A DNA stretch of 64,000 nt from UBA4744 sp963723165 (GCA_963723165.1 CAVRPP010000003.1:124001-188000), one strand, 5' to 3'; shown: positions 52,380 through 61,683, numbered from the stretch's first letter. Notes: generated by a model not told the origin, from the sequence alone. Numbers and translations: made by a program.

Positions 52380-53648
52380 GTGCCAAAGAAGTGGGACGAC
52401 TCGATCTCTGAGGAGCACCTCCACCCGGAAAGCCTGATGATGGGCTACGGCTACAAACCGGAATGGTCCGAAGGCGCCCTCAAGAGTCCAATCTTTCAGA
52501 CCTCGACCTTCGTCTTCGAGACGGCCGAAGAGGGCAAGGCCTTCTTTGAAGTCGCCACAGGGCAGCGCCCCTCGCGGCCCGGAGAAAAGACCGGGTTGAT
52601 CTACAGCAGGCTTAACAACCCTGACCTGGAGATCGTCGAAGACCGCCTCACGTTGTGGGATGGGGCCGAGAGCGCCGTGGTGTTTGCCAGCGGAATGGCG
52701 GCGATCGCCACAACTCTGCTCGCCTATCTCAGACCCGGTGACGTTCTGCTCCACAGTTGTCCGCTGTACGGCGGGACCGACCATGTCGTCAACGACATCT
52801 TGCCGGAGTTCGGTATCAGGTCGATTGGATTCCTCGCCGGACACACGCGCGAAGACATCACAACGTCCCTGCTCAATGTGGATGGACCGCTCAAGATGAT
52901 CCTCATCGAGACCCCGGCCAATCCCACGAACGATCTCATCGACATCGAAATGTGCTCGGAGATCGCCCGGGCGGCGTCGACCGAAGAGGATCCGGTCCCC
53001 CTGGTGGTCGACAACACCTTCCTCGGACCGATCTTTCAACGCCCGCTGGAACACGGCGCCGACCTGGTGGTGTACAGCGCCACCAAATACCTGGGAGGTC
53101 ATAGCGATCTCATCGCCGGGGCCTGCCTCGGGTCGGAAAAACTGATGGCACCAGTCCGGGCCATGCGCACCTATCTCGGCACCCATGTTGGGCCCTGGAC
53201 CGGTTGGCTGCTCATGCGCAGCCTGGAGACGCTGCAATTGCGGATGATGCGGCAGGCGGAGAACGCCGCCAAGGTAGCCGACTTCCTGGCCGCCCATCCC
53301 AAGGTCTCAAACGTTCACTACCTGGGATTCATCCAACCGGACCACCCCCAACACGACATTTACAAGCGTCAGTGTCTCGGCCCGGGGGCGATGATTGCTT
53401 TCGACGTTGACGGCGGCGAAGCCGGCTCGTTCCGATTCTTGAACTCGCTGAAGCTGATTCACCTGGCGGTGAGCCTCGGCAGCACCGAGTCGCTGGCCGA
53501 GCACCCTGGCACGATGACCCATTCCGGCCTCAGCAAAGAGGCCAAAGCGTCGTACGGGATTACCGAAGGGATGGCTCGCCTTTCCGTCGGCGTAGAACAC
53601 CCCGATGATTTGATTCTCGACATCCGCCAGGCGCTCGAGAAGGTATAG
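52380..53648 (+). CDS. Cys/Met metabolism PLP-dependent enzyme (gamma-synthase/lyase type)
   Basis: 422 residues, GTG at 52380 with AAGGAG eight bases upstream. Cystathionine gamma-synthase/methionine gamma-lyase fold: IYSRLNNPDLEIVEDRL, VVFASGMAAIATTLLA, HSCPLYGGTDHV, IETPANPTNDLIDI, VVDNTFLGP, the PLP-binding Lys in YSATKYLGGHSD, and AVSLGSTESLAEHPGTMTHS. It is longer than usual at the N-terminus (about 30 residues) and has an insertion after ETAEEGKAFF. It could make cystathionine, degrade methionine or use O-acetylhomoserine; the exact reaction is not fixed by these motifs. Confidence 0.9.
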   Translation: MPKKWDDSISEEHLHPESLMMGYGYKPEWSEGALKSPIFQTSTFVFETAEEGKAFFEVATGQRPSRPGEKTGLIYSRLNNPDLEIVEDRLTLWDGAESAVVFASGMAAIATTLLAYLRPGDVLLHSCPLYGGTDHVVNDILPEFGIRSIGFLAGHTREDITTSLLNVDGPLKMILIETPANPTNDLIDIEMCSEIARAASTEEDPVPLVVDNTFLGPIFQRPLEHGADLVVYSATKYLGGHSDLIAGACLGSEKLMAPVRAMRTYLGTHVGPWTGWLLMRSLETLQLRMMRQAENAAKVADFLAAHPKVSNVHYLGFIQPDHPQHDIYKRQCLGPGAMIAFDVDGGEAGSFRFLNSLKLIHLAVSLGSTESLAEHPGTMTHSGLSKEAKASYGITEGMARLSVGVEHPDDLILDIRQALEKV

Positions 53649-53824
53649 GGGTCGGGAACCCGTCTGAGACGAGAGGGCGACAGGTGGAACCGGCGCCCGT
53701 CATCGGCACCGCCTACTTCTCCTCGGAACGTTGCGGGCGGTTGGTGGTCGGCTCCGCAGCCGGTACTTGTTGAGCCGTGCGCTCGATAGCCGTATCGTGG
53801 CGAAGCACGTCGGGAAGGGAAAAG

Positions 53825-55231
53825 ATGGGCGTCGACGACAACGGGCCCCAAGCGGTCTCCGAGAAGGAATACAAGAGACGCATCCGGGCCTGGACGATGT
53901 ACGACTGGGCGAACTCTGCGTTCGCCACAACCATCCTGGCAGCGGTGCTTCCTGCCTACTACAGCGGGGTGGCCGGGGCCACGCTCCCCAGTGCTGCCGT
54001 AGCGACCGCCTACTGGACGACGACGCTGAGCATGTCCTTGATCATCGTCGCCATCCTCTCCCCCATCCTCGGCACCATCGCCGACGTAATGCGCGGCAAG
54101 AAGAAGATGCTTTCGATCTTCGTTGGTATCGGTGTTGTAGGCACCGGGTTGCTGGTCGCGATTTCGACCGGCGACTGGATACTCGCCTCGGTGTTCTTCA
54201 TCGTCGGTCGGGTCGGCTTCGCCGGAGCCAACGTGTTCTACGACTCACTCCTGCCGCACGTGGCCCGACCGGAGGACCAGGACGCAGTCTCGGCCCGTGG
54301 TTACGCGATCGGCTACCTGGGCGGCGGCCTGCTGCTGGCGGTCAACGTCGCCATGATCTTGTTCATCGGATCGGAGATGGGAGCCCGACTCTCGTTCGTC
54401 ACCGTCGCTATCTGGTGGGCGGTGTTCTCGATCCCGATCTTCCGCCGGGTGCCCGAGCCACCCTCGGCCACCAAAGATCTGCTGCCGGGTCGGTCGGTGA
54501 CGATGGCCAGCTTCGCCCGACTAGGTGAGACCCTCCAGAACATCCGGCGCTACAAAGAGCTGTTCAAGTACCTGATTGCCTTTCTGATCTACAACGACGG
54601 GATCGGAACGATCATCAGCGTGGCCGTCATCTACGGCGCCGAACTGGGGTTCCAGGACACGGAGCTGATTCTGGCCATCCTGCTCGTCCAGTTCGTGGGA
54701 ATCCCCTTCAGCCTCGTCTTCGGCAAGATCCCGAGTTCCGGAGACCGCAACCGGGCCGTGTATCTGGCCTTCATCGTGTTCAACATCATCGCTCTGCCCC
54801 TGGGTGGCATCATCGGAGCGAAGGTCATGGCGGCCGACACGGTCGGAGCTCCGCCACCGGAGTTCACGACGATCGGCGCCGCCGTCGGAGAAGGCAGCTA
54901 CGGGGTCGACTCGGGATCGCTGACCCTGCCCGGCACCTGGACGACTATTCCAGAAGCCGAGGTTGCCGAGGCAACGCAAGGAATCACCAATGTGGCGGCC
55001 GGCCTGACCCCCATCATGCTAGGCATCGGGATCCTGGCGCTGCTGGCAACGTGGGCCTTGGCCCGTCGCCGTTCGGCTGTTGCCGCGGGAACCACCCGCT
55101 GGGGCTTGATAGGCCTGGGGATATCCGGCGTGTTGGCGCTACTCATCGCGGCTCTCACGCAGCTCGTGGTTCTCACCGGGGCAGACCCCATCAGCTACGC
55201 CACCAGCACCGGATCCCGGCGCGGCCTATGA
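53825..55231 (+). CDS. UMF1-type MFS transporter, N-terminal part (frameshifted gene)
   Basis: 468 residues to an early stop, ATG at 53825 after GGAAGGGA. Family start RAWTMYDWANSAFATTILAAVLPAYY, as in Atg22/UMF1 transporters; GRVGFAGANVFYDSLLPHVA and YLGGGLLLAVN follow. The last recognisable UMF1 segment is LILAILLVQFVGIPFSLVFGKI (about residue 290). After it comes an extra region of about 180 residues with three more TM helices and a soluble stretch. The frame is lost at about 55205-55212 and the rest of the protein is in the next frame. Confidence 0.85.
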   Translation: MGVDDNGPQAVSEKEYKRRIRAWTMYDWANSAFATTILAAVLPAYYSGVAGATLPSAAVATAYWTTTLSMSLIIVAILSPILGTIADVMRGKKKMLSIFVGIGVVGTGLLVAISTGDWILASVFFIVGRVGFAGANVFYDSLLPHVARPEDQDAVSARGYAIGYLGGGLLLAVNVAMILFIGSEMGARLSFVTVAIWWAVFSIPIFRRVPEPPSATKDLLPGRSVTMASFARLGETLQNIRRYKELFKYLIAFLIYNDGIGTIISVAVIYGAELGFQDTELILAILLVQFVGIPFSLVFGKIPSSGDRNRAVYLAFIVFNIIALPLGGIIGAKVMAADTVGAPPPEFTTIGAAVGEGSYGVDSGSLTLPGTWTTIPEAEVAEATQGITNVAAGLTPIMLGIGILALLATWALARRRSAVAAGTTRWGLIGLGISGVLALLIAALTQLVVLTGADPISYATSTGSRRGL

Positions 55232-56024
55232 GTTCGAGTTCAACGGTCGCGTGGTCGATCTGACACATAGCACCGGCCCGGACCATGGATCGTGGGCCGT
55301 GACCGTCGACGGTCAGCCCGTGTTCGATGATGACGAACCTCTGGTCATCGACGCATTCTCAGAGAACCTCCGCTACGGCGTCCGTACTCAGGTCGATGCA
55401 GGGACGGCCGGAGTCCACACACTGCGGGTTGGCTCGGTGTCTCCCGCCGGCACAACAGCAGAACTGGTGAGCATCGGACAGGTGGATGTGCTCCCCGGCG
55501 TCCGGGAGAGCAGCCTGGCCACCATTCTGGCCGCCCTCCTGGTGATCGAGGTCATCGGCCTGGCGCTCTCCGTGCTGTTCGGCAAGTCCCTGTTCGGACG
55601 AATCGCAGAAACGATGACGACCAAACGTTCGATCATTCTGGCGTTGATCGCCTACGCCATCGTGGCCGTATGGGGCTACTTCCTTGATGCGGTCATCGAG
55701 TTCTGGTTCCTCGCCTGGATGGTGGCCGTTGTCCAGGGCGGGTCGCAGGCACTCAGCCGCAGCCTCTACGCCTCCATGTCCCCGACCTCGGTGAGCGGCG
55801 AATTCTTCGGGTTCTTCTCGGTGATGTCGAAATTCTCCGCCATCCTGGGACCGGTGCTCTTCGCCGGCGCCGTGGCGTTGTTCGGCAGCAGCCGTCCGGC
55901 CGTTCTGAGCCTGGTCGTGTTCTTCGTCGTCGGCATCGTGCTACTCAACAATGTCGACGTCGACGCCGGTCAAAGAACCGCTCAGGAGGCAGACCGGGAA
56001 CTCATGGGTGAAGGCCCGGACTGA
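55212..56024 (+). CDS. UMF1-type MFS transporter, C-terminal part
   Basis: Reads on from the indel (DPGAAYEFEFNGRVVDL). It first encodes an extracytoplasmic beta-rich domain of about 95 residues (WAVTVDGQPVF, GVHTLRVGSVSPAG). The canonical second half of the transporter then resumes with a second copy-like segment (LAALLVIEVIGLALSVLFGKS), followed by WGYFLDAVIEFWFLAWMVAV, QGGSQALSRSLYASM and EFFGFFSVMSKFSAILGP. Joined, the protein would be about 732 residues versus about 430 for typical UMF1 members. Substrate unknown. Confidence 0.8.
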   Translation, partial: DPGAAYEFEFNGRVVDLTHSTGPDHGSWAVTVDGQPVFDDDEPLVIDAFSENLRYGVRTQVDAGTAGVHTLRVGSVSPAGTTAELVSIGQVDVLPGVRESSLATILAALLVIEVIGLALSVLFGKSLFGRIAETMTTKRSIILALIAYAIVAVWGYFLDAVIEFWFLAWMVAVVQGGSQALSRSLYASMSPTSVSGEFFGFFSVMSKFSAILGPVLFAGAVALFGSSRPAVLSLVVFFVVGIVLLNNVDVDAGQRTAQEADRELMGEGPD

Positions 56025-56080
56025 GCACTCCGCCACCTTCTTGACGGTAACCTGCGAAAGACAAATCAATGGAGGAAGAC

Positions 56081-56547
56081 GTGAGCGATAGAGAACCGAC
56101 CGACGGCCCTGAGCAGGAGCCGTTGTCGTCGGCGTCCGATCTTGGTTCGTTCAGTCCGGAAAAGGTGGAACCGGTAGAAGAGCCCATGAGGTTCGACCTC
56201 GACGAGGTCCCGGAAAGCCTGAAGCGGTTCCCGATTCGGAACCCGAACAGCATCGGGTGTTCGCCGGTACCGGAATCTCCTGGGCGTTCATCTTCGGGGT
56301 GCTCCTCACGGTGGCCATCATCGTGCTGGCCATCCAGAACACCGACACAGTCCCGGTCACGCTGTATTTCTGGGAGACCTCAGCACCCCTGATCATCGTG
56401 ATGGTGGTGACCGGTTTGGCGGCGATCCTCATCGATGAGCTCATCGGGATGATCATCCGGCGCCGGAAGCGCAAGGTGCTGGCGGAGCGCGAAGAACTCA
56501 AGCGTTTGCGCGCCAAGGCGGATTCCAAAGACCTGAGGATCGAATAG
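56081..56547 (+). CDS. LapA-domain membrane protein (one frameshift)
   Basis: GTG at 56081 with GGAGGA upstream. The N-terminal acidic, hydrophilic region (DREPTDGPEQEPL) reads in one frame to about 56220. After a one-base deletion there (AGC CT/GAA) the gene continues in the next frame (EAVPDSEPEQHRVFAGTG). The LapA part (from about 56257) has two TM helices with the family motif VLAIQNTDTVPVTLYFWE, then GLAAILIDELIGMIIRRRKRK and a coiled-coil basic tail. Small envelope protein, role unclear outside Gram-negative bacteria. The stop overlaps the next GTG (TAGTG). Confidence 0.75.
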
Positions 56548-57902
56548 TGCCGGAACGGTTGGTCGTCATCGGAGGCGACGCGGCGGGAATGACCGCGGCA
56601 AGCCAGGCGCGCCGAATGCGCAAGGGCGACGATCTCGAGATCATCGTTTTTGAGCAATCCGGGTACGTGAGTTTCTCGGCGTGTGGCGAGCCCTACTTCG
56701 TAGGCGGCTGGGTTGAAGAATTCTCCGACCTGCAGGTCCGCACCCCCGAACAGTTTCAAGCCCGGGGCATCGACGCCCGCATCCACCATCAAGTCATCGC
56801 GATCGACCTCGAAGCTCGCCACGTGACCGTCCGTCACCCGGGTGGCGACGAAGAGGTGGGCTTCGACCAATTGCTCTACGCAACCGGGGCAACCGCCATC
56901 CGCCCGCCCATTGAGGGAATGGACCTGGAAGGCGTCCACATGCTGCGGACGCTCGACGATGCCGCCCGGTTGCGGGCACTGGTCACATCCGGAGTCGAAC
57001 GGGCCGTCGTCGTCGGTGGTGGCTATATCGGGATAGAGCTGGCGGAAGCCTTCGACCACGTGGGAATCGAGACAACCGTCGTCACCATGATGCCGACCGT
57101 TCTGGAACGGACCCTCGATCCAGATATGGCCGACCTCGTGTCCGAACACATGCGATCGATGGGTATTCACGTCGAGACCGGATTCAAAGTCGAATGCCTG
57201 GCCGGGTCCGGAGGAACTGTGGCGGGGGTCGGATGTGACGACCGGAGCTTCCCGGCCGATCTGGTGGTGCTGGCGCTCGGGAGTCGACCGCAGATTGACC
57301 TCGCCAAGGACGCCGGGATCCCCCTCGGACCCACCGGGGCGGTCGCCGTCGATGACCACCAGCGAACCGGGATCGATGGGGTCTGGTCCGCCGGAGATTG
57401 CGCCGAGGCCCACCATCGGATCTCGGGACGCCCCGTCAACCTGCATCTGGGCACCGTTGCAAACAAGGCAGGACGGATAGCCGGGATCAACCTCGGCGGC
57501 GGCGACGCCGCCTTCCCGGGTGTGCTCGGGACCGCCATCACCAAGGTCGGCGACCTGGAGATCTCCAGCACCGGGTTGACCGAGTTCCAGGCGGCCGAGG
57601 CCGGGCTCGAGGCGGTCGCGGCCACAGTCAACAGCACTACTGCAGCTCATTACTGGCCGGGTTCGAGCCCGATGACGGTCAAGGCGATCGCCGAAAAGGG
57701 CAGCGCCCGTTTGCTGGGCGCGCAGATCGTCGGCGGCCCGGGGGCCGGGAAGCGCATCGACGTGTTCGCTACCGCCATGTGGTCCGACCTGCCGGCCAAC
57801 GAGCTGGCCTGGACCGATCTGTCCTATTCACCACCGTTTTCCGGGGTGTGGGATCCCGTTCACATTGCGGCCCGTAAAACCGGCGAGAAGGCGAAGAGCT
57901 AG
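56547..57902 (+). CDS. CoA-disulfide reductase / NADH oxidase-like flavoprotein
   Basis: 451 residues, GTG start overlapping the LapA-like stop. FAD-binding GGDAAGMTAASQARR, then the redox Cys in YVSFSACGEPYFVGG (the Cys43 position of CoA-disulfide reductase and Nox enzymes), the NAD-binding VVVGGGYIGIELAEAF, and VWSAGDCAE. The C-terminal dimerisation domain contains the TAITKVGDLEISSTGLTE segment. It probably reduces a CoA or polysulphide disulphide with NAD(P)H, or oxygen to water. No rhodanese domain is attached. Its end overlaps the convergent hydrolase gene by four bases. Confidence 0.9.
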   Translation: MPERLVVIGGDAAGMTAASQARRMRKGDDLEIIVFEQSGYVSFSACGEPYFVGGWVEEFSDLQVRTPEQFQARGIDARIHHQVIAIDLEARHVTVRHPGGDEEVGFDQLLYATGATAIRPPIEGMDLEGVHMLRTLDDAARLRALVTSGVERAVVVGGGYIGIELAEAFDHVGIETTVVTMMPTVLERTLDPDMADLVSEHMRSMGIHVETGFKVECLAGSGGTVAGVGCDDRSFPADLVVLALGSRPQIDLAKDAGIPLGPTGAVAVDDHQRTGIDGVWSAGDCAEAHHRISGRPVNLHLGTVANKAGRIAGINLGGGDAAFPGVLGTAITKVGDLEISSTGLTEFQAAEAGLEAVAATVNSTTAAHYWPGSSPMTVKAIAEKGSARLLGAQIVGGPGAGKRIDVFATAMWSDLPANELAWTDLSYSPPFSGVWDPVHIAARKTGEKAKS

Positions 57903-58684
57903 AGCTTCTCCCAAAACTCCCTGAGGGCTTTGTTCACGGCCTCCGGTTTCTCGATCGGCGTAAGGTGTCCGGCCCCCGGAATGACGACCAGCTCGGCGGC
58001 GGGGATCAGATTCGCCATATGCTCGGCCACGTCGGGAGGCGTGAGTCCGTCGTCCTCACCGACCATTACCAGGGTCGGCACGGTGATCGACGATAGGAGG
58101 TCGGTCCGATCGGCCCGACGCGCCATGCCTTCGAGATGGGCTGCGATCGTCTCAACTGCGGTTGCCTCGATCATGCTTCGCAACCGGATCCGGGCGGTCA
58201 GGCTGGCGCCGGGCGCCAACAGGGTTTTCATCAGATTGACCGTCAGGAAGCCGGAGCCCTCCTCTGCCACTCGCTCGGCGGTCTCCCGCCGGCCTGCCCG
58301 CCCGGCTTCGGAGTCCGCTCCGGAACGGGTGTCCATCAGGACCAGACTGCGAATCCGTTCCGGGTGACGCTCCCAGAGGGCCAGTGCGGCATAACCGCCC
58401 ATCGACAGAGAAACGACATCCGCAGATTGGTGACCGAGCCCTGCAATGAGCTCCGCGACGTCATCGGCTATTTCCTCCATGGCCAGCAGCCCGGAAACGA
58501 GCGGGTCCGAGCTACCGGATCCGCGCAGGTCCGGCGCCACGTTGTGCCGGAGATCGCTGAGCGAATCGAGTTGATCGAGCCACAATCGGTGATCGAGCGG
58601 AAATCCATGCAGGAACATTGCTGGGTCGCCGTCTCCCTTTGATTGATAGGCGAGCGTGGTGCCCCGAACTTCCATGAATTGCAT
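57899..58684 (-). CDS. Alpha/beta hydrolase
   Basis: 261 residues from ATG at 58684 with GGAGG upstream. Oxyanion segment FLHGFPLDHRLW, Ser nucleophile in SLSMGGYAAL, Asp in VGEDDGLTPP and His in IPGAGHLTPIEKPE. Similar to small esterases and 3-oxoadipate enol-lactonase-like enzymes, but the substrate is unclear. A cap domain lies at about 130-190. Divergent from the nuclease lipoprotein gene with 52 bp between. Confidence 0.9.
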   Translation of the reverse strand: MQFMEVRGTTLAYQSKGDGDPAMFLHGFPLDHRLWLDQLDSLSDLRHNVAPDLRGSGSSDPLVSGLLAMEEIADDVAELIAGLGHQSADVVSLSMGGYAALALWERHPERIRSLVLMDTRSGADSEAGRAGRRETAERVAEEGSGFLTVNLMKTLLAPGASLTARIRLRSMIEATAVETIAAHLEGMARRADRTDLLSSITVPTLVMVGEDDGLTPPDVAEHMANLIPAAELVVIPGAGHLTPIEKPEAVNKALREFWEKL

Positions 58685-58736
58685 GATCCGCCTCCGTTGA
58701 TTGCGCGTCGCAGCCGTCCCGTACCATACGGTCCCG

Positions 58737-59552
58737 ATGAAACCGTTCGTACCAGCCTTGATTATTGCCGTCGGAGCGGTGGCCTGCAGCCAGCCAGCCG
58801 TGACAACGTCGACTCCGCCGGGTATGCAGGCGCTGGTCATCGATGTCCAGGACGGCGACTCGCTGCTGATCGACATCGGCGGCCGCGAGGAACGGGTCCG
58901 CTTGATCGGAATCAACGCGCCCGAGCGCGACGAGTGCTTCGGACCCCAGTCCGCCGCCGGCCTCCGGGAGATGGTCGACGACGCACAGGTTGAAATTGCC
59001 ACCGATGTGGAATCTCGCGACCAGTACGGCCGTCTTCTGGGCTATGTCTACCTCGACGGGACCCTCGTCAACGAGGAATTGGCCCGGCGCGGTTTTGTCC
59101 TGGCGCGAGCCTTCGAGCCAAACACGGCGCTACAGGATCGGATTGACGATGCCTCCCAGGAGGCCAGGGACGACCAGCGGGGGATGTGGTCGCCGGACAC
59201 GTGCGCCTCCGCCTCGGCGGCAAGCATGTCAATTGTCGAGATAGAGCCCAATCCTTCGGGGCCGGACGAAGAGAACCTGAACGGGGAGTGGGTAGTAATC
59301 GTCAACAACGGCGACTCGGAGATTGATGTCTCAGGTTGGACACTACGAGATGCTTCCTCGGTTCACAGATATCTGTTCCCGGTCGGCTCGTACCTGGGTC
59401 CTGGGGCTGATCTCACGGTGTTCACAGGGTGCGGGGTGGACGATCCCGGCCGCAAGTATTGGTGCGCCGAGGGCCCGGTATGGGGCAACAGCGGCGATTC
59501 GGCATTGCTCTTGGACACGGCAGGGAAGACCGCAGCCACCTTCGATTATTGA
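58737..59552 (+). CDS. Thermonuclease (SNase) lipoprotein with lamin-tail domain
   Basis: 271 residues, ATG at 58737. Lipobox GAVAC. The SNase domain spans about 35-155 (VIDVQDGDSLLIDIGG, RLIGINAPERDECFG, RDQYGRLLGYVYLDGTLVNEELARRGF) and retains catalytic Asp, Arg, Glu and Arg positions. A C-terminal lamin-tail domain (about 165-271) follows: MSIVEIEPNPSGPD, NGEWVVIVNNGDSEIDVSGW, NSGDSALLLD. It is a surface-anchored nuclease that could scavenge extracellular DNA; lamin-tail domains are common on secreted bacterial nucleases. Confidence 0.88.
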   Translation: MKPFVPALIIAVGAVACSQPAVTTSTPPGMQALVIDVQDGDSLLIDIGGREERVRLIGINAPERDECFGPQSAAGLREMVDDAQVEIATDVESRDQYGRLLGYVYLDGTLVNEELARRGFVLARAFEPNTALQDRIDDASQEARDDQRGMWSPDTCASASAASMSIVEIEPNPSGPDEENLNGEWVVIVNNGDSEIDVSGWTLRDASSVHRYLFPVGSYLGPGADLTVFTGCGVDDPGRKYWCAEGPVWGNSGDSALLLDTAGKTAATFDY

Positions 59553-59639
59553 ACAATCCGTTCGGCAGAGATCCGGCACCGTTCCGCGATCTCTATGATG
59601 GACTCGATATCGAAAACCCTACGTAAGAGGAGTGGACAG

Positions 59640-59966
59640 ATGGGTTTCATGGACACGGTGAAGGGCTGGTTTGGCAAAGCCAAAGCGGAGGCGACGGAGC
59701 TCTCCGAAAAGGCCGCACCTATGGTCGACAAGGCCAAGACAATGGGCGGCGAAGCGTTCGACAAGGTCAAGGATGTGGCCGAGGACATTGGCGAGGCTGC
59801 CGGAGACAGCTTCGACAAGGCGAAGGACTTCGTCGGCGACAAGATCGACGACGTGCGCGGCCAGGGTGATGAGGCCGTAGCCGGCGCCACCGAAAAGGCT
59901 GCCGAGGTCAAGGACGCGGCCGAAGGCGCCGTCGAGCAGGCTCAGGACAAAGTCGAAGGCCAGTAG
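59640..59966 (+). CDS. Small helical repeat protein (LEA/antitoxin Rv0909-like)
   Basis: 108 residues, ATG with AAGAGGAG upstream. Begins MGFMDTVKGWFGKAKAEA and consists almost entirely of Lys/Glu/Asp/Ala-rich amphipathic helices with repeated KAKDFVGDK, KVKDVAEDIGEAAGD and AEGAVEQAQDKVEGQ units. It resembles late-embryogenesis-abundant-like stress proteins and mycobacterial Rv0909-type antitoxins; no toxin gene is adjacent, so I favour a stress or membrane-associated role. Followed by a perfect terminator. Confidence 0.6.
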   Translation: MGFMDTVKGWFGKAKAEATELSEKAAPMVDKAKTMGGEAFDKVKDVAEDIGEAAGDSFDKAKDFVGDKIDDVRGQGDEAVAGATEKAAEVKDAAEGAVEQAQDKVEGQ

Positions 59967-59983
59967 CCACAGTTTCTATTCGA

Positions 59984-60016
59984 GGGGGACGCACTTCTGG
60001 TGCGTCCCCCTTTCTC
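59984..60016 (+). terminator. Rho-independent terminator
   Basis: GGGGGACGCAC (59984-59994) and GTGCGTCCCCC (60000-60010) form a perfect 11 bp GC-rich stem with loop TTCTG, followed by TTTCTC. It ends the small helical protein transcript and lies before the convergent P5C dehydrogenase gene. Confidence 0.92.
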
Positions 60017-60035
60017 ATGCCGCTGTCGGAGATGC

Positions 60036-61589
60036 TTAGTCCACCCAACGCTCGGCGACCGTCTTCATTTCCATGAAGAGGCGCAGATAGTCCGGTCCGC
60101 CTGCTTTGGCGTTCGATCCGGACATGCGAAAGCCCCCGAACGGTTGCACTCCGACGAGGGCTCCCGTGATCTTGCGGTTGATGTAGAGGTTCCCGACCGA
60201 GAATTCTCGCCGCACCCGCTCGATGCGATCGCGGCTCGAGCTGAACAGCCCACCCGTCAATGCATACTCTGTGCTGTTGGCGATCTGCAGCGCATGATCG
60301 AAGTCAGACGCCCGGATAACCGATAGCACCGGACCAAAGATCTCGTGCTGGGCAAGACGGGCATCGGGCTCGACCTCGGCGAATACGGTTGGCTGGATAT
60401 AGAAACCTCCGTCGAGGTCTACGGACTCACCGCCCGCAACCAGCTTGGCGGTGGCCCGGCCCTTTTCGATCTCCTCGAGAATCGATCGTTGCTGACCACC
60501 GCTGATCACCGCATTGACGTTGAAGTTGTCCTCGGCCGGGCCAATCGATAGCTCGCTCGTATACCCGACAACCGCGTCGAGAACTTCGTCGTAGACGTCC
60601 TCGACCACGATCAGGCGGGAACAGGCTGAGCATTTCTGGCCCTGGAAACCGAAGGCGCCGGCGACGGCCGCCCGGGCGGCGCCGGCCAGATCGGCGGTTT
60701 CGTCGACAATCTGGGCGTCCTTGCCGCCCATCTCCATAAACGCCCTTTTCAGCCACAGCTGCCCGGGTTGCACATGGGCCGACCGCTCGGCGATCCGCAA
60801 GCCCACTTCTTTCGAGCCGGTGAAGTTTACGAACCGGGTACGCGGGTGGTCGACCAGCACGTCGCCGATCTCACTGCCTGCCCCCGGAAGGTAGTTGATG
60901 ACCCCGGGTGGGAACCCGGCCGCCTGGACGAGTTCCATGAACTTGGCGGCAATGATCGGAGTAGTCGATGCCGGCTTCACAACGACCGTGTTGCCTGCCG
61001 CAACCGGTCCGATGGCCATGCCCGCCAGGATGGCGAGCGGGAAGTTCCATGGAGGGATGACGACACCGGCGCCGATGGGAATGAGGTGGGACTCGTTCTC
61101 CTCGCCGGGGTAGGCAACCACGTCGATCGGTTGAGCCAGCTTGACGGCCTGGCGGGCGTAGTACTCGACAAAGTCGATGGCTTCAGCAACATCGGCTTCT
61201 GCTTCGAGCCAATTCTTGGATGCCTCGATGGTTTCCCAGGCGGAAAGCTCGTACTTCTGGTCTCGCATGAGGGCAGCCAGCTTGACCAGATGCCGGCCCC
61301 GATCCTCGGCGGATCGTTGCGACCACCCGGCAAATGCCGACCAGGCCATCTCGATGGACCGCTCCGCCAGTTCGGCGTCGGCGCCGGCGGCTGATCCCAC
61401 CACTTCCGACGGTCGACCGGGGTTCACGCTTTCGATTTTTCGTTTCGTCTCGATGGACTCCCCGCCGACGACGAGCGGATAATGAGCCCCGAGTTGCTCC
61501 CGAACTCCGGCCAGGGCCACGCGGTAGGCAGCCTCGTTGGCAGGGACCGTGAAGTCCGAGTACGGCTCATTGACGAAGGGCTGGAACAT
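60036..61589 (-). CDS. L-glutamate gamma-semialdehyde (P5C) dehydrogenase
   Basis: 517 residues. Begins with the family-specific NEPYSDFTVPANEAAYRVAL and VGGESIETKRKIESVNPGRPSEVVG. NAD-dependent aldehyde dehydrogenase with IPPWNFPLAILAGM, GSKEVGLRI, the catalytic Glu in FMEMGGKDAQIVDE and the Cys in FGFQGQKCSACSR, and EIFGPVLSVI. It converts glutamate semialdehyde to glutamate, the second step of proline breakdown. No proline dehydrogenase gene lies beside it within the window. Confidence 0.95.
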   Translation of the reverse strand: MFQPFVNEPYSDFTVPANEAAYRVALAGVREQLGAHYPLVVGGESIETKRKIESVNPGRPSEVVGSAAGADAELAERSIEMAWSAFAGWSQRSAEDRGRHLVKLAALMRDQKYELSAWETIEASKNWLEAEADVAEAIDFVEYYARQAVKLAQPIDVVAYPGEENESHLIPIGAGVVIPPWNFPLAILAGMAIGPVAAGNTVVVKPASTTPIIAAKFMELVQAAGFPPGVINYLPGAGSEIGDVLVDHPRTRFVNFTGSKEVGLRIAERSAHVQPGQLWLKRAFMEMGGKDAQIVDETADLAGAARAAVAGAFGFQGQKCSACSRLIVVEDVYDEVLDAVVGYTSELSIGPAEDNFNVNAVISGGQQRSILEEIEKGRATAKLVAGGESVDLDGGFYIQPTVFAEVEPDARLAQHEIFGPVLSVIRASDFDHALQIANSTEYALTGGLFSSSRDRIERVRREFSVGNLYINRKITGALVGVQPFGGFRMSGSNAKAGGPDYLRLFMEMKTVAERWVD

Positions 61590-61683
61590 GGTGGCCTCCT
61601 CGAGGTGATCGTCTGCTCAGGAGCCTATCGGGATTCTCCGGGCGATCGCGACGGTAGCCTGACGGGCAGCAGTGAGGAGCCGT

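Noticed and set aside
59640..59966. Toxin-antitoxin pair
   Set aside because: The small helical protein resembles Rv0909-type antitoxins in composition, but no adjacent small toxin gene exists and a terminator follows directly.
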